Source: Dermatemys mawii (taxonomy: Eukaryota; Chordata; Testudines; Dermatemydidae). From it: a stretch of 64,000 nucleotides of DNA. Position 1 is the stretch's first letter. Every line of letters starts with the position of its first letter. The DNA is taken from the NCBI GenBank assembly GCA_007922305.1, contig ML677333.1:12936541-13000540 (forward strand). Reading direction: 5' to 3'. The notes beneath the pieces were generated by a model. The model was not told the DNA's origin and made no database searches. It saw only the letters and a program-made list of their open reading frames with translations. This document shows, in pieces, positions 11,034 to 22,079 of the stretch. Position numbers and translations under genes: made by a program.

Positions 11034-12395
11034 TGTAGCGAGGAGGCATGGCCTCCCTCAGAGAGTGACAGGGAGGGATCACAACCTGCCCCTGGTGGAC
11101 AAAACTAGGAGAGCCATGTCTGCCCCACTGGAAGCTGTAGCCCCTAGGATTACTTTGCTAGCTATTATATTCTATAATCCAGCTAGCCATATCAAATAAT
11201 AGGTTTCTCTTTCTGAATTAATCCATTTCATTCTTATATTTTATCAGTATTAATTCCTTTGAATTTAAGACGTGTTGAGGCATGATATGTTTCCTAATCA
11301 TTATACAAAGAATAAGTTTTGCTGAAATGCTGAAATGCAAGCAGCCTACCGGCCTGTATCCAGTAAGATCTGCTAAATAGCTAAAAGTATAATCAGTTAA
11401 GAGTAAGTCAGCATAAAAGCAGGTAACCTTTGGCACAGATACAAATGATCCCTCAACTTTGGGGAGCCATAAGGCAGAACTATACACAATACTGAAGAAA
11501 GGTTTCCGGCATCTACAACCGGTTGGTAACCATAGGGTACACCACAACTTGGAAGTTGCCATGAGAGCCTCGCTTGGCAGTTTTTGGAGAGAGAGAATCC
11601 TTATTAATAGAGAGAGAGTAAGTGTCATAATCCACAAAGAGTCTTGTAGCACCTTAACGTGCTACAAGACTCTGTCACTTTTGCAGATCCAGACTAACAT
11701 GGCTACTCCTCTACTAGATGTCATAATCCAGTAACCTGTAGGATAAGAGTACTTATACATTTCTTAGGGTACAGATATAAGATTTGAGTATAGTAGGTTG
11801 GGCCTAAATTACATAGCATCAGGATCCTATAAAATACTCTGTAAGAAAGAAGTCACAAGCGCTCTTCTAGCCCCTTAAGCCTTTCCTTTAGCACTCTTTG
11901 AGCTCTTTTAGGTCTTTTAGGTCTTTAAGCTCTTTTTCTTTTAGCGCTCTTTTAGTCTTTGGCTCTTTCTTTTCTTTGTTCTCCCATACTGTATAGAGTT
12001 TAGACTATCTTCTATCACACTATTAGCTTCTTGTGTAGTATAGTATAACTACTCAACATTCCTGACTATTGGGGAAGCCAGAACCATCTTGTTATTACAT
12101 GCCAGGAATAAGGCTGGTCCTTCACCTCCTATTACCAGGTCCACAAGGAAGGGTGTGAGTATGTTAAGGTATTTATTATAGGAAGGTTACCACCAGGAGT
12201 TTTGGAATTCTTTTACTGTTTTGCAGTCATAAGTTTCTTAGCATTTATTATTCTTTCATTAATCTCAATAAAGTTTTTATCAATTTGGTATTGTCCTCAG
12301 TGTAAGTGTTTCTGCCAGGCATTCCAGAGTCCTCTGCCAATATAGAACTCTCTGAGTTCTCATACCCTGTAATCTGAATTGGAAGAGAACCTACA
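11034..12395 (+). mobile_element. LTR, approximate limits
   Basis: It starts near TGTAGCGAGGAGGCATGG. A TATA box TATAAAA is at 11828-11834 and AATAAA at 12267-12272, consistent with U3-R-U5 order on plus. A pyrimidine-rich block with repeated CTCTTTTAG words sits between them (11870-11960). An 84-bp retroposon is inserted at 11635-11718. No target duplication was found, so the limits are estimates. Confidence 0.5.
11635..11718. mobile_element. 84-bp fold-back retroposon insertion
   Basis: Flanked by identical 12-bp duplications TGTCATAATCCA (11623-11634 and 11719-11730). Its left part forms a perfect hairpin: 15-bp arms (11638-11652 and 11659-11673) around a 6-bp loop. The right part contains AGATCCAGACTAACATGG, a sequence shared with the repeats at 16870-17003 and 18124-18250. 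The long target duplication implies target-primed reverse transcription. Confidence 0.8.
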
Positions 12396-13202
12396 AATCT
12401 TCTGGTCAGATGCAATCAGTGGTGGGCCATAACTAACCCATCAAATTCAGGTCAACAAAATGAAAGGGCAGGACAGAAAATGGAACTATAAAAAGCAGGC
12501 CCTGCAGCTCAGTTGGGCTGGAGCCACCAAGGAAGACAGATGCATCCCACACGCTGCTGGAACCTGCAGAGGAAGCCTACCATGCTGAGGACTAGCCAGA
12601 TCTCCCCAAGTCGCTGGCCAACCGAGACACTGAGGAGTTGCTGGGACTGCTGCTGAGGATTGGCCAGAGCCCTTCGAGAAGACAGAGGCCCCCCACATTA
12701 TAGAGATTCCAAACCTTGGGGATGTAGGAAGTAGCCCAGGGGAACTAAACGACTGTCTGCTTAAGTGCGGGCCTGATCCTAGGTCAGCATGTTGTGAGTG
12801 GATCCCTGCTGACTCAGTGGTGGACCATTACACCACTGTTAGGGCCCTCTGCTGGGACATGGTGGAGTCGGGCAGGCCTGCATCCCCCTATCCGTTGCCA
12901 CTCCACCCCTGGGGTAGCAGCTTGCCCATATTAGGCCAGAAGGCCTGTGTGAGCCTACTGAGCAAGGATGCTAGACTCTGCTGGGGCTCACCCTTACCAG
13001 AGCCTCTAGACTTTTTTGGTGTTCGCCCTTACCTGGGGCTCGTAGACTGCCTAGCTGCTCCACCCTGATTGCAGGCCAGAGCCCAGTGTTTGCTGCCCCA
13101 CCCTGACTGAGGGCCCAGGGATCATAGACTGCTGTATTTTTCTGCCTTTCTGAAGGACTAGATGGAGCTAATTCCCACTTTTAACTCATCTGTACAGGTA
13201 CA
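12396..13202 (+). mobile_element. second LTR-like segment
   Basis: TATAAAA at 12487-12493 is followed by a GC-rich leader-like region containing GGAAGTAGCCCAGGGGAAC (about 12728), which recurs near 59905. From about 12810 the text matches 59980 onward (CCCTG[A/C]TGACTCAGTGG type). This marks the same LTR family at two places in the window. Short ORFs 12486-13068 are not genes. Confidence 0.5.
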
Positions 13203-13211
13203 TGACAGCAT

Positions 13212-13241
13212 GGAGGCGTGGCCTCCCTCAGAGAGTGACAG
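13212..13241. repeat. second copy of an LTR-start motif
   Basis: GGAGGCGTGGCCTCCCTCAG and the following AGAGTGACAGG match 11042-11071 with one difference. The motif contains GGAGGC and GCCTCC arms. It may be the start of a further truncated LTR in the same orientation. Confidence 0.55.
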
Positions 13242-13378
13242 GAAGGGACAGTCACACTCCATTTTGAGAGATTGCTAGTTCCAGTGGTATTTCTCATTTT
13301 TGAGTGTGGGAAATACCTCTCATACTAATATAGTTTCATAAAATGGAAAAAACTTCTGAAGTGTGACTACTGTTTATA

Positions 13379-13680
13379 CAGTAGACTTTCAATTATCCAG
13401 GATTGGGTTAACCAGATCGTGGATTAACCAGGATGTCAAAAAAAATACGCGTAACTCGCAGGGCCGGTTCTGGCTTTGTTGCCGCCCCAAGCACAAAAAA
13501 GAAATAAAACCCAGCAGGGTGCAGGGCAGCCAGTGAACTAACACCCCCTCCTCCCGGTGCAGGATGGCTGGTGAAGCAATCCTTCCTCCCCCCATATTTC
13601 CTATGGATGGTCGTTATCCAGGATTTTATTAACCAGGATTAATTTTTTCCCTATCATCCTGGATAATCGAGAGTCTACTG
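13379..13680. mobile_element. pogo/Tigger-like MITE with TA duplication
   Basis: The terminal inverted repeats start CAGTAGACTTTCAATTATCC on the left and CAGTAGACTCTCGATTATCC on the right (read inward). They pair over about 25 bp with two mismatches. The element is flanked by TA (13377-13378 and 13681-13682). At 302 bp and without coding capacity, it is a non-autonomous Tc1/mariner-superfamily element. Confidence 0.9.
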
Positions 13681-13852
13681 TATTTCACTATACATTTTAA
13701 ACTGTCATTTTTAATAGAAAAATGCCAGCATGGATCCTCAGCTGTTGTAAATTAGCATAATCATATTGACTTTATTGGAGCTCTGCTGAGGCTCTGGTCC
13801 TATAAGTATTTTGGTTAAATAAGAACTTACGGTCAAGAAGTACACTCTAGTA

Positions 13853-14254
13853 CAGGGGTCAGCACGCAAGCTGATTTTCAGTGGCACTCTGCTGCTGGCC
13901 TGGGGTCCCGGTCACTGGACCTGCTCAGCCCACTGTTGGCCTGGATGGATGGAAACCCAGGCCGGCAGTGGGCTGAGTGGGGCAGCGGCCAGGATCCCGG
14001 CTGGCAGGGGTCAGTGGACAGAACCCCAGACCAGCAGTGGAATGAGCAGCTCAGCCAGCTGCCAGTCTAGGATTCGATCCACCAGTCCCTACCAGCCAGG
14101 GTCCCAGTCACCGGCCCTGTTAGCCTGCTGCCAGTCTGGGGTTCCATCTGCCAGCCCTTGTAAACATAAAATGTATGACTGGCACGCAAAACCTTAAGTT
14201 ACAGTGAATAAATGAAGACTTGGCGCACCACTTCTGAAAGGTTGCCAACCCCTG
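13853..14254. mobile_element. hAT MITE related to 9064-9373
   Basis: Begins CAGGGGTCAGCACGCAAGC and ends GGTTGCCAACCCCTG. CTAGTA occurs immediately on both sides (13847-13852 and 14255-14260), a partial target duplication. The end segments match 9064-9373, but the middle is a GC-rich block with CCAGCCAG/CCAGTCTGG repeats. Confidence 0.75.
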
Positions 14255-14261
14255 CTAGTAG

Positions 14262-14370
14262 CTAGAGTAGTGGACTAGTGACAAGACTCTTGGATTCTAC
14301 TCTTGACTTGCTGTCTGGCATTGGACAAGTCACTTATTTGCCTTCTCGCCCCATGCTTAAAATTCACTTT
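14262..14370 (+). repeat. MIR-type SINE fragment
   Basis: Reads AGTGGACTAGTGACAAGACTC, then GGATTCTACTCTTGACTTGCTGT, then TTGGACAAGTCACTTA, the order of a MIR core and 3' part. Confidence 0.55.
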
Positions 14371-16869
14371 ACATGAACATTGATGTGAACAAAACATCAT
14401 GTTCTTGAATAACAACCAATAAAGAGATACAAACAGGTCAAATCAAAAGCTAGTCTTTAATTTGGCAGACTGCTGGCATATGGGTTTTTACATCATTTGA
14501 CTACCTCTAAAACCAACCTATGTGTATCTAGTAATTTATATAGACATTAGGGAAATCAAACTTTTAATCCATTCTGTGTTGTAATATAATAGGTTCTGCT
14601 CTGTTAAGTTTTCATTTTATTTTACTAAATTTAATGACTTTCATTACAATGTGCTGTTTAATTAAACATTATAGTGATATTTTACATACTAATTTGCTTT
14701 GCTCACTGTAGAGTCATAAGTCTGTGTCAGTAATACCATATGTACAATAAGGACTCATTGTATGTGTTGTGATGGTGTCTTCAAAGAACGGATTATAGAA
14801 TCCATGATAGCCTATTCACTCAAACAGAGCTAAGAAAATGAAAGGAAATTCTATGATGAATGGATTACATTGTTGCTAAGACTCTTATTTATTACTATTC
14901 TATGCCATTTTCAATTATTCTGTCAGAATAAGAAATGGAAACTTTGTCAATGTTTCCAAGCTTCATCACAAATGCTGATGATGACAAAGGTAAATTTTAG
15001 ATCAGTTACAAATTCACCAATCATTTGCAGCATTGTGTGTGACTTCACAACTGGGGTTCTGCCTGTTCTGGAATGGATATTAAAGATCATATGGACCTTT
15101 CTTAAGGGAGAGGGTCTCCCCAGTGTTCTGGCCCAATTTTTCCTTTCTTCAGTCTGTGTGTGCTTGTCAGCTGCCCTACAAGGCAACACAAAAAACATTG
15201 CCTCCAGAGAAGCAACTAACTTGAAACTGGATCCTGATATCCCAAAATATACGATCTAATTCAACTACAAGGTTTATTGGGGTTTATAATGTTCATTTAT
15301 ATAGTATGAAAGAATAATTCAGTCCACCGGAGGAATGACTAGGGGAAATTCTATGGGCCTGTTTTACACAGAAAGTCAGTCATGTTGATCACAGTGCCCC
15401 TTTCTGGCCTTGAAATCCATGAAGTATCAAACCAAGCCAGGCTAAATACTGGTATAGTCTATTAAAAATAGCTCAAAACTCAATTTGTTCTCAACAACTG
15501 TTTCCAGTTTTAATTCAATTTACAGTAAGTAAAACTGTCAGTATCTTTATGTATTTGTTGTCAATTGTTCACCAAAATCCCCATAAACATATGTCAAGAA
15601 TACATCATCAACACTTAAACATCTCGGTAGTGTCGGGATTAGTCAGTTTTTTTAAAGTGCTTTGTAGGTGAAGGATCATGTTTTCAAAAGCAGTCAGCAG
15701 TGGCTCAACGTGAATTTAATCACTGAATTCAGTGACAACAGAGTTAAATGTATTAAATATGAGCATCATAAAGATTCTTTGCTGTTTACCAAACATTATG
15801 GGTCTGGATTCTCCTCTCTCACTAGTTTTAGATCAATGTAGCTAAATGCAGAGTTATGCCCTACATGGTTTATAGTTTATATAGACTTAGAAAAACTTGG
15901 AACATGGCAGGCTAGGTAGTACAATGCTCATCAGTTTCATAGTCCATTTGAGATTTCCATTACTGAGCCACCCAGAATTTGTGGCAATATCATATCAAAC
16001 ATTTGCCAATTGTTCACCATTAATCTCTCTTGAATTCATGTTTTTGCTTTACAGAAAAAAAAAATGTTACAATTAGTTCTAACTACAGTTGGTTGGAAAA
16101 TGATATTTCTGTTCTGTTATGACTTTTTCTGAAACATTCTTTTCATTCCAAATCAGAAGGAAAAGCCAGCATTTCCCACAAAAAGACCATTCTGAAAAAA
16201 TTTCAGTTCAGGACCATCAAAGTGTTTCATTTTGATAATATAAAAACATTTCATTTAATATGTCAAAACTTTATCATCATGATATCAAATATTAAATAAG
16301 ACTGAATATAATATAATTAAAATATATATAATATAAATCAAAACAAAATTAAGTGACGTCAAAACAAAACATTTTATCTCATTGAAATTAAACCTTTTAA
16401 CATTATTGAAATTATTGTTTGATTTTTTTTAACATTGAAATGTTATTGAACTTAGCACATTCCCACAAAATATTTTGATTTTGACAAACCTGATTTTCCA
16501 ACAGAAATCTGTTCAGTTGAAAATTGTTCAACCGGCTTAATTCTAACCCTTACAAGACTCTTAATAGCTCCCTGCCAGGCCCTTTCTCAGAAATTTGAAA
16601 GCACAGATTAGGTTTTAAAGAGTTAATGATACCTTCTCTACATACAGCCCATGGTCCGGGGAAAAAAATCTATGGGAAGCCAAACAGCAACCAAAATCCA
16701 TTTCTCACACAAATTGTAATGATCTAGTCCATTTGTTTTCTCTGTAGAAACTGACCTCCTTATTATGCCCGAATCCTCATCATTTGTTCTCCATATGGTC
16801 GTATTTCTAAACAAAAAAACATCTTTAGTAAAACCTTAGAAACCCCAGGGATGTAATCTTCCCACTGTA
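14371..16869. other. AT-rich non-coding stretch
   Basis: About 2.5 kb without a recognisable gene. The 129-codon ORF at 14870-15259 shows no domain and no conservation signal. AT-rich runs around 16240-16480 include TATATAATATAA-type sequence. Nothing further is seen. Confidence 0.4.
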
Positions 16870-17003
16870 TGCTCCATTCTGTGCAGCTGATGAAATGGGA
16901 TGTAGCCCATGAAAGCTTTGCCCAAATAAATTTGTTAGTCTTTAAGATGCAACAAGTATTCCTCATTCTTTTTGTGGATACAGACTAACACAGCTGCTAC
17001 ACT
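16870..17003 (+). repeat. GTTAGTCT-family retroposon fragment
   Basis: Contains GATGAAATGGGATGTAGCCC, ATGAAAGCTTTGCCCAAATAA, TTTGTTAGTCTTTAAG and ATACAGACTAACACAGCTGC, the order of a dispersed reptilian repeat also seen at 18124-18250 (inverted). The family may be Penelope-like; this is not certain. Confidence 0.6.
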
Positions 17004-17383
17004 GAATCAAGTAACGGAGTGGAATTTTTATACCTGTTGACTGTAAACTCATTATAAAAACTGTTTCTCAACAAAATTTATATACTAAAATAATTGCATG
17101 AAGGCTTTGATTAATATAGTCCTTTTTATAGTCCCAAATTGCTTGCAAACTGATCCTGGTGTTCTTCTAATATCTTTATTATTATTATTGATTTGTATTA
17201 TAATAGTGTCTAGTAGAGGCCCCAACCTCTGCAGAGGCTCCATTTCTCTGACTGGATAATTGAAATTTTGGAAAGTGGAAAGTAATGAACAACAAATGGC
17301 AAACAGTGAATAACAATCAACAAATACAGATGATTTGTACACCAATACCCTTATTCATGTGCTAGTATGGGTATTGTCTGAAG

Positions 17384-17507
17384 TAGGATGACCAGAAGTC
17401 TGGATTTTACAGGGACAGTTCCGATATTCATGGCTTTGTCTTATATAGGTGCCCATTACCCCAAGCCCCTTGTCCTGATATTTCACACTTGCTGTCTGGT
17501 TACCCTA
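17384..17507. mobile_element. 124-bp hAT-like MITE
   Basis: Inverted ends TAGGATGACCAGA and TCTGGTTACCCTA. Exact 8-bp flanking duplication GTCTGAAG at 17376-17383 and 17508-17515. Interior has the ACAGGGACAGTTCCGATAT text of a common turtle repeat. Confidence 0.85.
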
Positions 17508-17864
17508 GTCTGAAGAATAGTCTTTCCCCATGCATGTAAACAAAATCCTGTTTGGGTGCATATTAAACTAAGGAAATACAACCTAGATGGAGCTATTATG
17601 AGATGGGTGCATAGTTGGTTGGAAAATCATTGCCAGAGAGTAGTTATCAGTGGTTCAAGATGGAAGGGCATTTTGAGTGGGGTCCTGCAGGGATCCATTC
17701 TGAGTTTGGTTCCGTTCAATATCTTCATCAATGATTTAGATAATGGCATAAAGAATACACTTATAAAATTTGTGGAAGATACCAAGCTGGAGGGGTTGCA
17801 AATGCCTTAAAGGATAGCGTTAACACTCAAAATAATCTGGACAAACTGGAGAGCTGGTCTGAAG

Positions 17865-18090
17865 CAGTGGTGGGAAACTTTCAGTCCACAGGCGCATGCA
17901 GCCCATCAGGGTAATCTGATTGTGGGGTGTGAGATATTTTGCTGACATTGACCGTCTGCAAGCATGGCCCCCCACAGCTCCCAGGGGCCATGGTTCACGG
18001 TTCCTGACCAATGGGAGCTGCGGGAAGCGGCGGTCAGCACATTCTTGATGGTCTGTATGTGGTCCGTGGACCACTGATTGCCCACCACTG
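17865..18090. mobile_element. hAT MITE nested in CR1
   Basis: 226 bp, starting CAGTGGTGGGAAACTT and ending with the inverted CCCACCACTG. Exact 8-bp duplication GTCTGAAG at 17857-17864 and 18091-18098. Removing it restores CR1 continuity. Confidence 0.92.
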
Positions 18091-18123
18091 GTCTGAAGTA
18101 AATAGGATGAAGTTAAATAAAGA

Positions 18124-18250
18124 TATCAGAGGGATTGCCATGTTAGTCTGGATCTGATGATGCATCTGACGAAGTGGGTATTCACCCATGAAAGCTTACG
18201 CTCCCATATGTCTGTTAGTCTATAATGTATCACAAGACTCTTTTTCGCTA
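18124..18250 (-). mobile_element. GTTAGTCT-family retroposon nested in CR1
   Basis: 127 bp between exact 11-bp duplications TTAAATAAAGA (18113-18123 and 18251-18261). Contains GCCATGTTAGTCTGGATCTG, CATCTGACGAAGTGGG and CATGAAAGCTTACG. The long duplication indicates retroposition. Confidence 0.85.
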
Positions 18251-18400
18251 TTAAATAAAGACAAGTTCAAAGTACTTCGCTTAGGAAGGCACAATCAGTT
18301 ACACACATACAAAATGGGAAATGACTGCCTAGGAAGGAGTATTGCAGAAAGAGATCTGGGGGTCATAGTGGATCACAAGCTAAATATGAGTCAACAGTGT

Positions 18401-18670
18401 ATCAGTGTTGATAAATGCAAAGTAATGCACTTTGGAAAACATAAGCCCAACTATACTTATAAAAGGATGGGGTCTAAATTAGCTCTTACCAGTCAAGAAA
18501 GAGATCTTGGAGTCATTTTGGATGGTTTTCTGAAAACATCCGCTCACTGTGCTATGGCAGTCAAAAAAGCTAGCAGAATGCTGGGAATCATTAGGAAAGC
18601 ATAGATAATAAAACAGAAAATATCATCTTGACTCTATATAAATCCCTGGTTCATCCAAATCTTGAATAAT
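18401..18670 (+). mobile_element. second CR1 fragment joined in frame
   Basis: DKCKVMHFGKHKPNYTY, SQERDLGVILDGFLKTS and VKKASRMLGIIRKA read as the same domain region just seen at 18263-18400, but from another CR1 lineage. Similar text occurs at 22388-22600. Confidence 0.75.
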
Positions 18671-18967
18671 TGAATCTTGAGTAATCAAGCCTGCCTGTAA
18701 TAAAGAACAGAAATCAAGAATGAGACAAGGTGGCATCTTATGGTGATGCAACAGTCTCAAGAGTCTTTGATTTGAACTGGGATTCATTTCCAAATTAAAT
18801 TACTTTGATCTCAGTATCAGCTCCTGAGGGGAGCATGTAAAGACTGCCCGACCAGTCAGAAATACTTGTTTGGATTCAAAGGAGAAATATATAGTGGCAA
18901 ATCTTTCAGACCAACGCACAGCCCAAAAAACAGGGTTGAGTGCTAGGGAGCTTTGCTGGGCCACTGA

Positions 18968-19231
18968 GGGTATGTTTATACTGCAGTTAAAAACCCACAG
19001 CTGGCCCATGCCTGGGCTTGGGCTATGGGGCAGGCAGTTTAACTGTGGTGTAGATGTTCAAGCTTTGTTCTGGGCTCTAGGACCCTGCAAAGTGGAAGGG
19101 TCCAGAGCTTGGGATGCATCCCAAACCGGTATGTCTACACCACAATTAAACAGCCCCTTAGCATGGCTCCTGAGCCCAAGTCAGCTGGCATAGGCCAGTC
19201 GCGGGTGTCTAATTGCAGTGCAGCCATACCC
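18968..19231. mobile_element. Harbinger-type palindromic MITE
   Basis: Ends GGGTATGT and inverted CCATACCC, with TGA on both sides (18965-18967, 19232-19234). Interior has ACCCACAGCTGGCC and inverted relatives. Same family as 42777-43053 and 54361-54629. Confidence 0.8.
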
Positions 19232-19234
19232 TGA

Positions 19235-20023
19235 GGCAAGGATCCTCCCTGCCCAGCTGTAGTAGCTCCCATGCCTAGTGAATCTATGTAGTGGTAGATG
19301 CACAAGTCCTGCTCTCACACTCACCTCCAGTGCCCGTGGCATGCCGGGGCATAATGAGTCACAGTGGAGCAAATTATCTGGGTGTGAACTCCAACATCCT
19401 GTTCCAGCTGGAGCAATAGAGACCAGCTTGGCTGCACTGGGTTGAGAACCCTGGCAACTGCAATGATGTTGAAAGGCAAGATTTGTTCCATAGACACTCA
19501 GATATCATGATGATGAGCATGGGATAGAGGGTGAGAGATGCATACAATGCCTACCATTAACTAGGTCCTCTACTACTGCCATGCAAATAATAATATAAAG
19601 CCAATAATTCCCTCTTATTGGCCTCCCCCCACTCCCAGCCCTTCAGTGTCTGGAGGCCCAAGAAAAGGATATATGCCCAGTTCTGGCAAATAAATGAAAT
19701 TCTCTTTTAGTTCATCTAATTAAGTTCTGTGTTTAGGGAACAGAAGGTCATTGTGTTTGCCTGTGATCATAGCGTAATGGAAAGGCAGCTGCTATTTCTA
19801 CAGGGCTTATTATTTAATTAGTATAAATACGGCTTGCTACATGATAGACCTTTTACTTCAACTCCCTGTCACCCTAGTAACATAGGCACAGTGTCTAGAC
19901 TAGGAAAATGCAGTGTTTAGCAAACTTCTTAGCGAACACATGATTTGCACATTTTAACCACCACGGTAATCACTGTAGACAAAGACAGTGGTGTTTAAAA
20001 ACATATTAGTTTTGTTTTGAATC
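19235..20023. other. non-coding stretch
   Basis: No gene or clear repeat boundary recognised; moderately AT-rich. Confidence 0.35.
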
Positions 20024-20425
20024 ATAGAAAGATGGGCTGGTAGGAACCTCAAGAGGTCATTTAGCCAATCCTCTATGCTGAGTAGGATTAAGTATACCTA
20101 GCCCATCCTTGACAGGTGTTTGTCTCACCTGTTCCTAAAAACCAATGATCGGGATTCAACAGCCTCCTTAGGTAAACTGTTTCAGTGCTTAACCATCTTT
20201 ATCATTTGAAAGATTTTCTTAAATCCAGCCTAAATCTCCCTTGCTGCAAACTAAGCTGATTATTTCTTATCCTACTCCCTATGGACCTGGAGAAGAATTG
20301 ATCACCAACCTCTTTAAAACAAACTTACAAATTTGAAGAGTGTTGGCATCTTCTCCTCAGTTGTCTCATTAGACTAATCATGCCCAAGTCTTTTAGCCTT
20401 ATCTCATAGGTCATATTTTTTAAAC
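20024..20425 (-). mobile_element. CR1 3' end, antisense
   Basis: Starts with GAATCATAGAA, the complement of the CR1 terminal repeat, then reads antisense through the 3' UTR and the last ORF2 codons (TTAGCCTTATCTCATAGGTC equals antisense of the TYEIRLKDL end). Confidence 0.75.
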
Positions 20426-20431
20426 GTATTT

Positions 20432-21301
20432 GAGTTGCTCGCCTGCAACAAAGTAAAAAAAGCAGTGAGAGCAAAAAGGCATCCTTTAAAAAGTGGAAGT
20501 TAAATCCTAGTAAGGAAAATAAAAATGCGCATAAACTCTGGCAAGTGAAGCATAAAAATATAATTAGGAAGGCCAAAAAAAAATTTGAAGAATAGCTAGC
20601 CAAAAACTCAAAAAGTAATAGCAAAAATGTTTTTAAATACATCAGAAACAGAAAGCCTCCTAAGCAACCAGTGGGGCCACTGAATGATAGAGATGCTAAA
20701 GGCGTACTCAAGACCATTGCAGAGAAACTAACTGAATTCTTTGCATCAGTCTTCACTACTGAGGATGTGAAGGAGATTTCCAGACCTGAGCCATTCTTTT
20801 TAGGTGACAGATCTGAGGAACTGTTCCAGAACCACAAGAGGAGGTTTTGGAACAAACTGATAAACTAAACAGTAATAAGTCACCATGACCAGCTGGTATT
20901 CATCTATGAGTTCTGAAGGAACTCTAGTGTGAAATTGCAGAACTATTAACTGTAGTTTGTAACGTATCATTTAAATCAGTCACTGTACCAAATGACTGGA
21001 GGATAGCTAATGTGACGCCAATTTTTAAAAAGGGCTGCAGTGGTAATCCCGGCAATTACAGGCCAGTAAGTGACCTGGTGACTTCAATACCAGGCAAATC
21101 AGTTGAAACTATAGTAAAGAACAGAATTGTCAGACATGTTGATGAACATAATTTATTGGGAAGGAGTTAACATGGTTTTTGTAAAGGGAAATCATACCTC
21201 ACCAATCTACTAGAATTCTTTGAAGAAGTCAACAAGCAGGTGGACAAGGGGGATCCAGTGGATATAGTGTATTTAGATATTCAGAAAGCCTTTGACAAGG
21301 T
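20432..21301 (+). mobile_element. CR1 LINE copy, 5' part of reverse transcriptase
   Basis: Reads KPPKQPVGPL, FFASVFTTEDVKEIS, then with stops WRIANVTPIFKKG and GNYRPVSDLVTSIPGK, and VDIVYLDIQKAFDKV at 21255-21300. The coding thread is cut at 21301 by an LTR and resumes at 22080. Confidence 0.85.
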
Positions 21302-22079
21302 TGTTGTCAGTAGCTACCGTTGTGGTGTTCTACTCTTTTTCGATGATGATATCAGTCGCTGCGTGCATGTTCCCTCTGTGTGCTGTACCAGCTCTGCGCA
21401 GATAGCTGACATAGCAGACCCCAAGAGAACCCCCAAAGACCACAGACTCTAGTAAGGTACGAAGGCACCGGGCCAGGTTTATTGTCAAATGAAACACAGC
21501 CGCTGGCTTTGCCGGATTAGAGATCAACAGGTCTGCTAGTCCCTATGTGCTCCCCAGACAATGGACACAGTTCAGTTAGTGGCAGGACGCGCCACTACCC
21601 CCTAGGCTGGACAACAATGTGTCTCCCAGCTCCTACTTTTATACAGTGCAAGACCAATCACTCATCTCTACTGTCTCACTGAAATACAGCCCCTTGGCTC
21701 ATTAGGAGGCTGTCTCCCACTTTGATCATGTTGGTTCAAACAAACAGATCTATCCATCATGCTGTCCTTTTCACCCTGTCTCTGAGGTGCACTTGGCTGT
21801 TCCTTGTTGTCTCTGTGAAGTGTCCTTGTGACATCCAGGTGCCATCTTGGCACAACTATCATATCATTAGCGTGTGCTATTATATCTATTATAGCTATTA
21901 TATCATTAGCGTGTGCTTTCTAGCAGCCCTTTTCTTGCCAACTTCTGTAAGTAGGACCTGTCTCTGGCTCACAGCCCAGCTTTGCTTAGCAATGCCTGGA
22001 AGTACTTTGGTTCAGGCCTCAGGCCTCATGCTAGGTCTCTGATACAAGATTTTATGTTTTAGGGCCTCATCTTACTACA
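21302..22079 (-). mobile_element. solo LTR of an endogenous retrovirus or similar element
   Basis: 778 bp starting TG and ending CA, flanked by exact 5-bp duplications AAGGT (21297-21301 and 22080-22084). On minus, a TATA box TATAAAAG (21636-21643) is followed 150 bp later by AATAAA (21478-21483), so the LTR lies antisense to the CR1. An 18-bp direct repeat ATATCATTAGCGTGTGCT occurs at 21861-21878 and 21900-21917. No internal genes remain, as after recombination between two LTRs. Confidence 0.9.

Larger units (their letters stand above)
17520..18400 (+). mobile_element. CR1 LINE copy (first of two abutting), with nested insertions
   Basis: ORF 17556-17810 reads as CR1 reverse transcriptase (RWVHSWLENHCQRVVISG, SGVLQGSILSLVPFNIFIND, FVEDTKL). 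The frame continues after two insertions (17865-18090 and 18124-18250) into KFKVLRLGRHNQL and ERDLGVIVDHKLNMS. Broken by shifts; not functional. Confidence 0.8.

Noticed and set aside
14870..15259. 129-codon ORF as a gene
   Set aside because: Hydrophobic and cysteine-rich in a chance manner, AT-rich region, no motif, no neighbouring exons.
20325..20855. 176-codon minus ORF
   Set aside because: It crosses the junction of an antisense CR1 tail and a sense CR1 body, so most of it is the antisense shadow of CR1 coding sequence.
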